DNA of 64,000 bases from Glandiceps talaboti (lineage: Eukaryota; Hemichordata; Enteropneusta; Spengelidae): assembly GCF_964340395.1 (NCBI RefSeq), contig NC_135555.1, forward strand, positions 16,240,746 through 16,304,745, read 5' to 3'. The position numbers and the translations under genes are program-made. Of the stretch, positions 25,405-36,629 are shown in pieces. Every line of letters starts with the position of its first letter. Position 1 is the first letter of the stretch. The notes under the pieces are model-generated. The model searched no databases, had not been told where the DNA came from, and was given only the letters and a program-made list of their open reading frames with translations.

Positions 25405-26094
25405 ATGTCGACCCAAGGAACGAAGTCATACAGAACAAATGCGGGGGACATTGTCATCCGAAGCTTCTCGAGGGAAGACGAAGGTGACGTCATAGAAATG
25501 TTCTGGACGGGGATGATGGCTCAAACGATTAATCTCTACAAACGTCAGTTCATGTTAAAAGAAATATGGCTGACGATGACGATTGGAGTCACACTGTCCT
25601 GGTGGATTTGGTCGTCTGTCTATATTTCATTCGCTACCGCTATTGCAGTTATGGTGACGTCATACTTCTTATGCTATTCATTCACGAGGGGATATAGTAT
25701 GTCGCGTCTTCAAAGCGATCGGAAGGACATCATGAAATACTCCCTGCAGAAACCGGAACGCCACTTTTGGGATGTTGAATTGAACGGCGAAGTGGTTGGC
25801 TGTGGATGTGTGTGCGAGAAAACCAAACAGATCCTGAAAAAGCCCAGTTGCTGACGATGAGTATCAAGAAGTGTTACCGTCGTTTGGGAATCGGAAATAG
25901 ATTGGCTGATATCATTTTAGACTTTACACGGAAAGGTGGCAATAAAGGAAATTTTCTTGACGACTTTATTTGTCATGGATCCAGCGATAAGATTATATGA
26001 AGGGAAATGTTTTAAACTTGTTGGTATCGACCATTACAGATATATATATATATGTGATGATATTGAAGACTGTGTGTATTCTATGGTCTTGTAG
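25405..26094 (+). pseudogene. NAT8/camello-like acetyltransferase pseudogene, subfamily A, two frameshifts
   Basis: The sequence aligns end to end with the intact copies but needs two frame changes. The first frame runs from ATG through AGDIVIRSF, the membrane segments and HFWDVELNGE. It leaves frame near 25810, inside the region matching the VREDxxDP motif, and ends at 25854. The second frame carries LLTMSIKKCYRRLGIGNR, so the acetyl-CoA loop is intact. It leaves frame again near 25945, stopping at 26000. The third frame holds LYEGKCF (G to C in the KGF motif) and the C-terminal DCVYSMVL, then TAG at 26092. HFWV is also changed to HFWD. The acceptor CTATCTACAG lies just before the ATG. The changes look like recent single-base indels; an assembly error is the alternative. 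Confidence 0.85.
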
Positions 26095-26100
26095 ATATAC

Positions 26101-26106
26101 AATAAA
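26101..26106 (+). terminator. Polyadenylation signal AATAAA (of pseudogene)
   Basis: Canonical hexamer 6 bases after the last stop of the pseudogene. Its survival suggests the unit decayed recently. Confidence 0.4.
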
Positions 26107-26552
26107 TGACATTTAACGCAACGGCGTAACAGGAAACGCAAGCAAGTGATCACAAATTTCAGTTTTGATTTTTAGCAACTTCACATTACTGCAAATTTGG
26201 AAAAGTATTGTATTGAGGGGACGGTTGCTTTCTAATTCCTGTTAAGTGATCAGAAATTTAATTTGTCATATTGGGTACTACTGTGACATAATTCATACGC
26301 TTTAACGTATTGCTACCTTTATATTTATGTGGTATATTTAGTGTTTAGCCATATTCTGAAGGAACAGTTTTATAGATATCATGACATAGCTTTTGTTACA
26401 TTCCCATTTCAAAGGAGGACAAATAGTACATATTCATAAAGTGCATTGTTCTTTCACAGGCTGGTAAGACAAACATCATAAATAAAGTTTCAACAAATTT
26501 GCTTTTCAATCTGTATTTAAAGCTAAGAATTATATATATATATATATATATA

Positions 26553-26592
<40 letters not shown>

Positions 26593-27650
26593 ATACCAAA
26601 ATCTTCGTACCATGGCGGTGGTGTTCCATTTATCAAGCAATTCCCCCCCCCCCCGTACACGCCTGATTTTCAGACGAAGTGTGTGGCCCACGTTCAAAAC
26701 ATCTACCCGTGTATGAAGTAAAGACATACTCACTGTTTCAGATTTCTAGTTACCTTAATTCAGATGCTTTCAAAGTATGTCTAAAGCATGAAGACGTTTC
26801 CCTTATGTCATTGAACTGTGATAAGAAATGTTTCCGATGAAAAATCTACTCATGTTTAGGAATTTTTGTTGTGAAAAATACCCGTACACATATCCGTTGA
26901 CCATTGTATGGGAGTACTCCCTGAACCTACTACAATGTTATTCATGTATGGGGGGTGAATGCTTGAGACATGTTTACGACTGAGATGTAAGCTAACTGAT
27001 GTAAAATAAGATGAAAGAATAAAGCATACAGAGGGCGCCATTCTATCGAATCATTTTGTCTTTCAGCATTATATGCCACTATTATGTGAACACACAGGAA
27101 CATGTTTGTCTCTATATCACCTATTATTTTCTAGCCGCGCCTCGGTTGATTTCATTTATGATATATTTCTCCTGGTCGTCAGATCCTTCCAAAAGAGTCG
27201 ACAATTGGCCCTCTATACATTTCAACAATTACTTTAGAGTATTCCAATTTTACGTTTGCAGATCTGAAATAGTAACGCAAGAAAATAATAGTTTGGTTCC
27301 GATAACCCGACCCAACCTAGTTTTGCACTGCCGACCCAGTCACAACTCAATCTTATCTTCTAAATGATATGTATTTAAATCACAAGACTACCATAAATCT
27401 GAATGCATAATCATATTTACGAGTTGGTTTATGATTTGGACAATCTAGAAAGATGTGAATGGCCCATGGTTACACGCGAAAGTATCTACGTGATCAACTG
27501 GTCACGAGACATTAGACTACGCAATACTCCAGTTTCTAGCTAAGAAAGGGATGAAATTGTCGAAAATAGCTGAAATGAAAGAAATACGTTTCTAATGTTG
27601 ACAAGGTGTACCGTGACTGAGACCCCCATCGAACACAACATATAGTGTGC
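26107..27650. other. Intergenic with (TA)n/(TG)n microsatellite
   Basis: An (AT)n then (GT)n tract spans 26529-26590, followed by a short C-run. No gene was recognised. The frame at 27056-27367 has no known motif. Confidence 0.45.
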
Positions 27651-27654
27651 TGTT

Positions 27655-28150
27655 AATATCAGAAAGGTCAGCCCTTAAATTATTAATTTAGACAATATGA
27701 ATGGTGGTACTATTATAAAAAATTCAAAGGTTATTTAACAAGTCTAAATCTGACCTTGAAGATGAAGTTCAAGGTCAGAATTATATTACAATAGTAATCT
27801 TAACTCTAACATTGTGCGGGTACACATTTGAATGATGTCTCTCTAGGTATAAAACTTCCAAAAATTATTGAAGAATTTGCTTCTTGATCCTGAAGGTGGA
27901 GGTTAAATTCAAAGTTCAAGGTCTCTTTAGAATGATTAATATTCATAATGTGCGGTTACACAAGAGTGGTGTCTGTATTTATCAATTGTTGTGGAGAAAT
28001 GAGACAAAATGTGTGTCTTTAGGATAATTATGGCCGCCATTTCATCATGCACCCTAGAGTTTTTCGCACATTTGTACCAAGTTTGGTTGAAATTGAGTCA
28101 TGGGTATAAGATATAGGGCTGACCACGAATATAGATAGACGCATGGTCTG
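27655..28150. repeat. Degenerate tandem repeat with palindromic TCAAGGTCA words
   Basis: About two to three units of roughly 165 bases. Each has a palindromic pair such as TGACCTTGAA (27751-27760) and TTCAAGGTCA (27768-27777), followed by CATTGTGCGGGTACACA-like sequence, seen again as TAATGTGCGGTTACACA near 27947. It passes into an ACCAAGTTTGGTTGAAATTG stretch with GACGGAC-like words, common in dispersed repeats. A related repeat is at 32300-32960. Confidence 0.55.
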
Positions 28151-28179
28151 ACTCACGGACGTACAGAAAGACGAACCTG

Positions 28180-29260
28180 GTGCTGGTCTTTTCGGGACCT
28201 GACCGATTCGGCCTGGTCGATTCGGTACCACTACAAATATCATTAGAGTTTGATTTTTCTTATGTTTTTCGTTCATTAAGCTTATTCTAAAGCACAACCA
28301 AGTATCTACTTAGAGCATTTTTAGTTGTGTTCAGTTTTGTATTTTTCAGATGATCTATGCAGCGAAAACTACGATCGTTACCCTGGTCGATTCGGTCCCA
28401 CGATCCCCATAGTTGACAACGCAACGCTACGATTCGGCACTACTACTACAAACTGAAGTCTAGCAACAACATCAGAGTGTGACTATTTTCATGTTTCTAC
28501 TTAGACATGTTTAGTTGTGTACAGTTTTGTTTTTTTCAGACGATCTACGCAAGCCCACATAACGACCCCTTACCTTACTTGACAACGATTCGTTTGCACG
28601 ACTGCAAACAGAAGCGTACCAACATTTTATGCAAACCAAAACCACTGTTTTGTTTTATTTGCCGTGGTCATTCTGGGACATGGAACTTAGAAGTCTCATT
28701 TTCAGATGTTTTTCGTTCATTATTTCTCACTTTGCATTTAATGTGATTTTAACTGTAAATGTCCATTTTCAATTTTAGCAAGGGAAGAGGCCGGACAATA
28801 CCAGCATCACCCTTTTTATAGTAGAAGGTGTCAACGTACTTTTTTGTGTTTGCCGCATTAGCTTTTGTTAGCGGTAGATCTATCGATGTTTTCATTAGCA
28901 TAATGAGTTGACACGCACAGCATAATTTTTGCGCAAGGTTGTACATGTACTTGTTTTTTTGTTTGCTAAATTCTTTATTGATGACGCTGTGAACAATGTG
29001 TACACTTAGTAAAATATCCTAAACTGATACATTTACTCCCCACACATAAATTCGCAACACAACTAAAATGTTCTAAGTAGAAACTTGGTTGTGCTTTAGA
29101 ATAAGCTTTAATGAATGAATGAAAAACATAAGAAAAATCAAACTCTAATGATGTTTGTAGTGGTCCCGAAACCACCAGGGTACTGGTACCGTCGACCAGG
29201 GTAACAAAAAAGTGGTACCGAATCGACCAGTGCCGAATCGGTCTGGTCCCGAATCGTCTA
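28180..29260. mobile_element. Foldback transposon, about 1.1 kb with about 200-bp inverted ends
   Basis: The left arm (about 28185-28350) and right arm (about 29040-29255) are reverse complements, sharing AAACTCTAATGATGTTTGTA-like, AAAAACATAAGAAAAATC and AAGCACAACCAAG blocks. Both ends carry several copies of a subterminal word of the type CTGGTCGATTCGGTACCACT; further copies lie inside at about 28385-28435, next to a partial repeat of the left arm (28440-28550). The interior codes for nothing recognisable. Clustered subterminal words look like transposase-binding repeats. The superfamily is unknown and the exact ends and target duplication are not fixed. Confidence 0.65.
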
Positions 29261-30344
29261 GAAAGCGGTCATACATATAGCACCTCCTGGCTGCGCCCGT
29301 TAGGGGCTAATAAAATCTACACCATGCTTGGGGTTTCAACTAGACTACCTACATACTATCCACGAGATAGAGAAATAAATGTATAATTCAAATCACTAAA
29401 CAGGAACAGGGAAAACAAAGTCGGCAAAGAAACAACTGTCAACAAGGCATCTGCTGGTCTCCCGTACCACTGGTTTATTTGTTCAGTGCCTTTGAACATT
29501 AGAAAGCACCTGAATCACATGTGAATCCAGTACACAAATAGTTTTTATTGATTGGTTGATTTGTGACGTAATCAAGGCATGCAAGGCCAAATACACAGTT
29601 ACGTAAAGAGTACTACAGTACGGTTTGAGTGAACATCGTCATCACAGATAGATCCTATTTAACCTCAGGAATAGCCGTGTACCAGTCTTCTCCGTCTCAT
29701 TTCAAAAAGGTAAGTTCCTTTCGCTCTTAACTCACGTTTTAAGCCAAATTACAGGCACAAGTGTAAAATAAACCTCACTTCAACCCATAAACGGTGACAT
29801 ATATTGCCATACACGTTGACTTGAAGTCTGGGGAGGTCGTTTATCCGCTTATAATAGAATTATGTAAACACTTGCTACATGTGGAAACAATGGATCTTTC
29901 AGGTTACAAAGTATATATGTACTAGTACTGTTACAGTAGTATATTCATAACATAGCAATATAGCTTGTGATGGAAATAGGTGACATCCTAGATACAGTGA
30001 TCACAAATTTTATATCTTCAAATATTAATAACCAGTGATAGGCCATTCTTCTCTTAAGTATTCCGACATACTCCGATACTCGTGGTACTGGTAGAACGTT
30101 TTTCCCCGTAAATTCTAGTATCCAACATTTTCCTATAATATAACTTTTCGTCATCTTCTACGAACAGTGCCCGAGCATATCGAACGGCATTAATCGGAGA
30201 AATTGCGAGAAAAGGGGTTGAATGTTGCACCTATGACCATGCAGTGTTTTCTCCTCTAACTAAGTTCAATGACCTTTATAAACTAAACAAAGAAATACTA
30301 CCAAGCACCGAGCTTACTTAATTTTGTACAACGACATTTTGTAT
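29261..30344 (+). other. Intergenic; possible 5' UTR exon end at 29709
   Basis: No coding gene is seen. A strong 5' splice site (TCAAAAAG then GTAAGTTCC) at 29709/29710 could end the first exon of the gene at 34410, implying an intron of about 4.7 kb. The exon start is not determined. Confidence 0.3.
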
Positions 30345-30353
30345 TCAAGTTGG

Positions 30354-30445
30354 TAGTCCTGCTTGCAGACGGTGCAAGGGACTAGATTACTGACATGACC
30401 CTCAACATGTGCAGGGACGACTTGCTCCGTATGCAGGCAGGACTA
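30354..30445. mobile_element. MITE-like element, TAGTCCTGC...GCAGGACTA type (family 2)
   Basis: This 92-bp element begins TAGTCCTGCTTGCAGACGG and ends ATGCAGGCAGGACTA. It is flanked by TCAAGTTGG (30345-30353) and TCAAGTTGA (30446-30454), a 9-bp duplication with one difference. Related copies are at 44847, 57230 and 61250. It has no coding capacity. Confidence 0.8.
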
Positions 30446-30547
30446 TCAAGTTGAATTGGCTGATCTACTAATGGTCACATTATTTTCATTCATATTTAAA
30501 TTGTATTTTATTAGTCCCTATGCGTGCATAGCCATTTTCGGGAACAT

Positions 30548-30877
30548 TCTTCTCCTCTTTTCAACCAGTTAGAAATTCTCGACGTGTTTAAGTTACACAA
30601 GTATTTAGTAAGGGTTTTTGTTTACGACTTAATACACAATAATTTACCACACTCGATAACCGATTATTGCACGCTGTTGAATTATTAATACAGTACACGA
30701 CAGAAGGCTCAGGGTAATTTATATATTCCTCCAGTGAAGACATCAGTTGAACACCAATCAATATCATATACAGGTGCAACTACATGGAACGACATCAAAT
30801 ACAATATCAGGAAAGAACCAACACGACATAGTTTCAAGCGGTCACTTAAGGGGTTACTAAAAGAATATATAGCATAG
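30548..30877 (+). pseudogene. Non-LTR retrotransposon (LINE) reverse transcriptase C-terminal remnant
   Basis: About 110 codons on the plus strand read FNQLEILDVFKLHKYLVR, then HNNLPHSI, one internal stop after LLNY, then GATTWNDIKYNIRKEP and SFKRSLKGLLKEYIA with a terminal stop. The order (FKL near a YxxxNNLP motif, TRxxxxG, G...WN.ip..iR, S...FK..LK..L) is the characteristic end of the reverse-transcriptase ORF of CR1/L2/Jockey-like LINEs. It is 5'-truncated, as LINE copies usually are. A 3' UTR of about 250 bases and an (AATC)n tail follow. The internal stop and truncation make it non-functional. Confidence 0.75.
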
Positions 30878-31123
30878 CTGACACTCTTCACCGAACTTTC
30901 TTCTCACCACTTTTAAAATGATTGGGATTGGGATGGGGGTTGGGGGAGGGGCAAGTGCGTTTTGTAACACCCGTGAATGTGTAACCATTAAATATTAATG
31001 TAAGGGGCCAGACTTGATTAGCAAAGTTATTTTCTGACTCCCATTGCCTGTATAAATTGTGTATATATATTTTTTTTTCCAAGTGATCTGTAATTATTTC
31101 TTGTAATTATTTCTTGTAAAGGT

Positions 31124-31144
31124 AATAAAAATCAATCAATCAAA

Positions 31145-31221
<77 letters not shown>
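31124..31221 (+). repeat. LINE 3' tail, AATAAA plus (AATC)n
   Basis: AATAAA at 31124-31129 is followed by about 90 bases of ATCA tetranucleotides with few interruptions. Position and orientation fit the 3' end of the LINE remnant upstream. Confidence 0.7.
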
Positions 31222-31358
31222 CATAACACAGTATTCAGCCACAGACCTATGATTTATGCTTCGATACAACCTCTGAGGAGGGTTGTCTGTAGTCTTGTCA
31301 ATGAGAAGGGAAGGTTTTTAAATATTGTATAATATCACGTAATATCTGTATGCCATGT

Positions 31359-31362
31359 ATAA

Positions 31363-31410
<48 letters not shown>

Positions 31411-31625
31411 ATGTATGTATGTTTGTCTGTCGTCTGTCTGTCCGTCTGTCTGTCTGTCTGTCCGCCTGTCTGTAGATCTGCTTACGTGCGTTAGTGCGCA
31501 TGCATACGTACGTGCATACATGTATATATGTATGTATGTATGTATTATGTATGTATGCATGTATGTATGTATGTATGTATGTATGTATGTACGTACGTAC
31601 GTACGTACGTACGTACGTACGTACG

Positions 31626-31659
<34 letters not shown>

Positions 31660-31770
31660 TGTATGCAAGCATGCATGCATGCGCACGCACACACGTACGT
31701 ATGTATGTATGTATGTATGTATGTATGTATGTATGTATGTATGTATGTATGTATATGTATGTATAAATGG
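31359..31770. repeat. Compound microsatellite (GTCT)n, (GTAT)n, (GTAC)n
   Basis: About 410 bases of tetranucleotide tracts with GCAT/GCAC interruptions. The frames on both strands across it are artefacts. Confidence 0.95.
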
Positions 31771-32295
31771 ATAATTCACTGTCTGGACGCAATTAGATTT
31801 CAACAAATTAAACCTAGAGTTATGCCATGTCTAAATCTAGGGTAGACAAGTGTCAAAGGTCGCACTCACGTTATACCTACCAATAGCAAAGGAAGAAAGG
31901 TCATACTCATGTTTAATAGCTACGAGTTCAGGTCAACAGAGAAAACCAGATAATTTCGTATGTTACAAAGATGTGATATACACAAGTAACCATTCGAAGT
32001 CCTGCATTAAAATTGCACAGGGGAACAGAATTTTAGCCGCGAACGGGCACTACTCAGAGGCTATAACGTTGAATTGTATTCATGCATTCGTCCATCCTAG
32101 CGTCTGTGTGTGTATGTGTGCGTGTGTGTGTTCATGCGTGCATACGTTCGTGACTATATTTTTATTATGTATACAGCATTATGCTGGCAATATTTGCCAT
32201 AAAAAACACACTTCGCCTCTCATCTCCAAACATTTGATAAATGCAGACACCAGTCAAGTGTATATCCCTCATTATGAATGGTAAGCTTTCTATAT
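31771..32295. other. Intergenic, no gene accepted
   Basis: A 144-codon open frame spans 31850-32284, but it begins with GTG, has no ATG of its own early on, and crosses a (GT)n tract that gives a Val-Cys run. I do not accept it as a gene. Confidence 0.4.
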
Positions 32296-32299
32296 GAGA

Positions 32300-32960
32300 A
32301 TATGATCTTTGACCTTGGGAAACTTTTTCAAGTCAAAAGAAGCGAAATCTGTCTTTCTGCGCTATCTCAAGAAGTAGAATACACAAAGAATTCATTTAAG
32401 TGTGACACATATTATCAAAAGTAAGCTTCCTTCTCAGACCTTAGTCTAGATCTATCTGCTAGACCTCGGATGTTCTTCCGATAGAATACGACACACGACC
32501 GAACATCGCTATCGAGGATGGAACATCGGGCAAGCCCTCACTGCGAACTTCATTCTCTTATAGTATCGAAAGAAAGCCCGAACGTCTAGCAGCAAGACTA
32601 CTCAGACCTTAACCTTTGACTTTGACCTCCATATTCAAGGTCAAATAGCAAATAAGTCAATAATTCATGAAGATTTGTATCTAGAGACACCATTCAAGTG
32701 TCTGCATTTGAGGTTAGCTTTCAAATTGGATAATAAAGCTTTGAACTCGACCTTCATCTTCAAGAGTTAAATGGTGACTTTTTCGATACATTTTGTTTAT
32801 ACAAGTTCAATGTGTTTATCCTGAGAGACACCATTCAAGTGCATACACCCACATTACTAGAGGTGTAGTTACACTTCAGATAGACTTTGACCTTAACCTT
32901 TATTTTCAAGGTCAAACCTAAATTGAATGACTCTGCAATACAACAAACCAGTTGGAGGGG
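32300..32960. repeat. Degenerate tandem repeat with TTTGACCTT/AAGGTCAAA palindromes
   Basis: Roughly 150-base units recur, each with a palindromic pair around TTTGACCT and AGGTCAAA (32617-32645, 32887-32916) and a block like GAGACACCATTCAAGTG (about 32686 and 32824). One copy is interrupted by the element at 32442-32600. It is related in style to 27655-28150. Confidence 0.6.
32442..32600. mobile_element. MITE-like foldback element, family 1, with perfect 9-bp target duplication
   Basis: The 159-bp element starts TAGTCTAGATC, contains TCTGCTAGACCTCGG and ends CGAACGTCTAGCAGCAAGACTA-like sequence, complementary to the start of the copy at 3302. CTCAGACCT lies immediately on both sides (32433-32441 and 32601-32609). 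The insertion lies inside the tandem repeat at 32300-32960 and so is younger than it. Confidence 0.85.
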
Positions 32961-33184
32961 GCTATTGTCGAACTAAACACTGAGTGGGTCTGATATAGAT
33001 TTGACGGATAGCTGTATTATTCATAAGTCATGTATGTCAACTTGACTTTTGGGTTGTTCCTAGAGTGGTCTAACATGAAAACATGGAGCGGTTCCCCACA
33101 CGCCTAGCTCCACAACATTGTTATAATAATTAACAATACAGATTTTTCTCAAAAGGGACAACATCTGTGTAATGTGCTTACAGG

Positions 33185-33576
33185 TAAAATGATGTTGGTT
33201 TGGTGTTTCACTCATGTAACATGACATTTTTTACACACTCAGACAACTTATAATGCAAAACAAACAATATATAATTAGGTGTTGTGTACCGTTTAGGGTG
33301 TAGAAGTAAGCAAGTTGATATGTTGATTATCAGTTAGAAATTAAACAATTGAAGGCATTAAAACATCAAGTCCATGTGTAATGTTTTCATTAGAAGCCTG
33401 TTTTTACTGCACTGTAAAAGAATAGCAATGCCTATCACTGTTCAATGTAATTAGGCAAAGGACCCTGCTGTGTTTGTTGTGTGTCTGTTATTGTTAGTCT
33501 GCAGTTGAAATATGTCTATCTTTGTGTCAAAAACGTAACGGTCCCATTAGTGAAACACCAAACCAACATCATTTTA
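33185..33576. repeat. Foldback element with perfect 28-bp inverted core
   Basis: Positions 33185-33212 and 33549-33576 are exact reverse complements over 28 bases (both contain GATGTTGGTTTGGTGTTTCA in one sense). The flanking 10-20 bases are partly complementary too. The 336-base interior has no gene. It is probably a MITE, but no target duplication was found. Confidence 0.65.
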
Positions 33577-34409
33577 GCTGTAATATTTGTTACATACGCA
33601 CTCAAAGATTGTTTTCTTACTGACTGTTTACTATTACTGGTTGTATTGATGCCGAAGATTCGGTATATAAGGGAGTGGCCATATATTATTGGGGAGGGGG
33701 GGGGGGTAGAATGCTAACATTACATTATCAAAGTATTACGTTCGTTCTGCCAAGTACTGGCTACTCTTGCATACAGTTTGGTACATAAGGGATTGACCAC
33801 ATTGTATAGGGAGAGGTTAAGAATGCTGACATTACACTATCGTAAGGGTAATTTTCGTTATGTCTACGAGTTCTGGATGGACTGATTCATAACTTTAGGT
33901 CAAATATCTATTTAATTATGGGTCCACATGCTTTCAATCTAGACCAGTCTTGCAAATGCTTTATTTCTCTTAAGAGCACTGCGACTTCGAGCAAAGATGG
34001 GTGCTCAACAAATGGTCTATATTCAACGTAATTTGAGTAGATGTGGTCAAGGCAAAATGAGCAATTCACTCTTTAGAAACGTTTACTATGTTACTGTAAT
34101 CAGTTGATATGTTCATTTAACATTAAAGCTAGACATAATTGAGCGAAACGTTGAACATTGTATGTATGAAAACCATTAAAAACCCAATTTTATTATAAGC
34201 ATTATGCTAGATGTAAGTCGATTAACTTTGGATCCATATATCCCTGAGGGAATTGTTTGACGATAAGCTTGGCATATATAACATCTTAACCTTCAACCCA
34301 ACAGCATATATAACCCTCGACTTGAGAAACTGCAAACTCAAATGTTTACCTTTTTTTACCTCTTTAACATGTATAATTATATATATAATATTAATATTTT
34401 TTTTAAAAG
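33577..34409 (+). other. Upstream region of the gene at 34410
   Basis: No gene is seen. GGTACATAAGGGATTGACCA-like text near 33780 partly repeats that near 33661, so a small tandem duplication is likely. The region ends in a T-run and AAAAG directly before the ATG. Confidence 0.4.
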
Positions 34410-35108
34410 ATGACGTCCAAATCCAACCTTACTAGCGACAAGGGTAAAGTGGTTGTCCGAGAATTTACAACTGCAGATGAAGAACGTGCCAAAGCTCTCT
34501 TCAGGTCGGGGATGACAGGACACACTGTTGGCTTAGTGGAAGCGTCTTTACACAAGGTTTTGACATGGATAATACTTACATCGGCTATGGTGATGTCCTG
34601 GTGGTTTTCGCAGTCTATTTCCGTTGTTTTCGTCACTGCTCTGGTTCTCATGCTATTGGTATATCTACTCTGTTACTGTGTGTTTACAAAATATTGCTCT
34701 GGGCGCCTCTCAACCGACCTTAAGGATATCAAGAAATATTACATGGATGTACCACGACATTACTTCTGGGTTGGTGAACACAACGGAAAGTTAGTCGGTA
34801 CAGTCTCTTTGCGGCAAGCCGAGAAGGATGTTGATACCGCGGAGCTGATGACAATGAGTGTTGATAAGGAATGTCGGCATTTAGGAATCGGGGGTAAACT
34901 AGTCAATGCTGTGATAGAATTTGCCATTCAAAATAACTATCGCAAACTAATTCTAGAGACATTGTCTATAATGAAACCTGCAAGAAGATTATATGAAAGA
35001 AAGGGATTTAAGCTGTCTTATATTGATAATACATTCTTTTTAGCTTGTCCAATTGATATCTGTAGATACTCAATTGAATTGTGTGAACATAAAACAAAGG
35101 AAGAATGA
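34410..35108 (+). CDS. NAT8/camello-like GNAT acetyltransferase, subfamily B, copy 1
   Basis: This 232-residue protein is the most divergent subfamily B member. It has GKVVVREFTTADEERAK at 12-28, membrane segments at about 50-94, and STDLKDIKKYYMDVPRHYFW at 101-120, where the usual N-H/H-H before FW is H-Y. VGEHNGKLVGTVSLRQ is at 121-136, AELMTMSV at 144-151, acetyl-CoA loop RHLGIG at 156-161, LYERKGF at 194-200 and C-terminal DICRYSIEL at 216-224. Where other B copies have DEKDPDTAE it has AEKDVDTAE. The ATG follows TTTTAAAAG. A (CATA)n tract begins about 15 bases after the stop, as after all B genes. It is expected to be an ER-membrane acetyl-CoA-dependent N-acetyltransferase; the substrate is unknown. 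Confidence 0.9.
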   Translation: MTSKSNLTSDKGKVVVREFTTADEERAKALFRSGMTGHTVGLVEASLHKVLTWIILTSAMVMSWWFSQSISVVFVTALVLMLLVYLLCYCVFTKYCSGRLSTDLKDIKKYYMDVPRHYFWVGEHNGKLVGTVSLRQAEKDVDTAELMTMSVDKECRHLGIGGKLVNAVIEFAIQNNYRKLILETLSIMKPARRLYERKGFKLSYIDNTFFLACPIDICRYSIELCEHKTKEE

Positions 35109-35120
35109 GTGAATGATGTA

Positions 35121-35164
35121 TACATACATACATACATACATGCATACATGCATGCATGCACGCA

Positions 35165-35196
<32 letters not shown>

Positions 35197-35256
35197 CACA
35201 CACACATACATACATACATACATACATACATACATACATACATACATACATACAGT
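35121..35256. repeat. (CATA)n/(CGCA)n/(CA)n microsatellite after the B gene
   Basis: About 135 bases starting just after the stop at 35108. Equivalent tracts follow the subfamily B copies at 46280, 50939, 55800 and 59975. Confidence 0.95.
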
Positions 35257-35910
35257 TGCTTAATGAGAGAGTAGAATACTTTCAAGTGACGTATGTCTGG
35301 GGAAATATGATGTGTACGATGAGAAAGTAGTCGGCGTAGTTGTAATGAGAGATGTAAACTTTCCCTCAAAAACGAGTGACTAATGATAGGTATATATTTG
35401 AAATATTGTATGAAAACGAAAGGTTTATTTCAAATTGTTGAGGAATTAACATTTGTCAAATTTCTGGTCTAAGTTAGATAGAGTCGTTTTCTCGTTTTCT
35501 AGAATGTCTTTGGAATAAAAAAAACGTTGACTTTACCAACTTATTATATTTCATGATGTTTTTTCAAGTTAGAGCTTAGATTTGGCTGGTTTGCGAATTT
35601 CGGTATTGTGTTGCTTTTATGGACAAGCGTAATTTCTTTTAATGTAAACTGAAATGAAGAGGGCGCACTCACTGATCATGAGTGGTCACACAGATAAAAC
35701 GACGGTATTAAATCACTATGATACAGAAATATCGGAAGATTTATTTGAAATGGCATGTTCTGCTAAAGCAGATTAGTATAGTGTATGAACCATTGTCGTA
35801 TAAACTAGTAAAAGGGGGGGTTGGGTGTGGTGAATTCAGTAAGAATTTATTGAAGTTTATAAAATACGCATCTGTGTGCACGTTTGTCTTTGCGTGTTTG
35901 AGGGATACGT
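35257..35910. other. Intergenic, no gene seen
   Basis: Possible AATAAA at about 35514. Nothing else was recognised. Confidence 0.4.
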
Positions 35911-35912
35911 AA

Positions 35913-36107
35913 GTGTGTGTGTGTATGTATGGATGGATGTATGTATGTATGGACGGATGGATGGATGAATGTATGTATGTATACGTATGTATATGTATGT
36001 ATGTATGGATGGATGGGTGGATGGATGGATGGATGGATGGATGGATGTGTGTGTTTCTGTTTATATATGTATGTATGTATGTGTATGTATGTATGTATGT
36101 ATGTATG

Positions 36108-36194
<87 letters not shown>

Positions 36195-36195
36195 A
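35913..36195. repeat. (GGAT)n/(GTAT)n/(AT)n/(GT)n compound microsatellite
   Basis: About 280 bases of changing simple repeats. Frames across it are artefacts. Confidence 0.95.
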
Positions 36196-36629
36196 ATCGC
36201 GGTCTATTTGAATATCAAAGCAATGATCATGTCACGTGAATAATCTGAAAGTCACATTATTAATTTCACATTGGCCAGATATGTACATTGTAAATAATTT
36301 CAATATATTCACAATTATTATTAATCTTAATATTTCAAAGTAACCATTAGATTCTTGAATACAAAACTGTAGCCTCGGTCGATATGTCAAATACGGCGTT
36401 GACAACTATACAGGCTATACAGTAAAAATATTACCCATGTAAATGGTGAAATAGGTCCAGACATTCATTTATTTGAAACAAACACGTATGTGTACAGCCC
36501 GTTTCATGTCACTGTTCACCGGTTCTGTTTGATACAACCATGCATGAGAAACTGCACATATGCATGCAATACTTTAAGATTGCAAGATTGAATGAACACA
36601 GTTTCTTGCGACATTGTGTCCCTAGATGT
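36196..36629. other. Intergenic, no gene seen
   Basis: The text around 36478-36540 (TACAGCCCGTTTCATGTC, CACCGGTTCTG) weakly resembles 46528-46570, downstream of the pseudogene near 46 kb. It may be an old shared 3' flank of subfamily B units. Confidence 0.35.

Noticed and set aside
31850-32284. 144-codon open frame
   Set aside because: It starts at GTG, has no early ATG, spans a GT-rich tract giving a Val-Cys run, and shows no motif or splice context.
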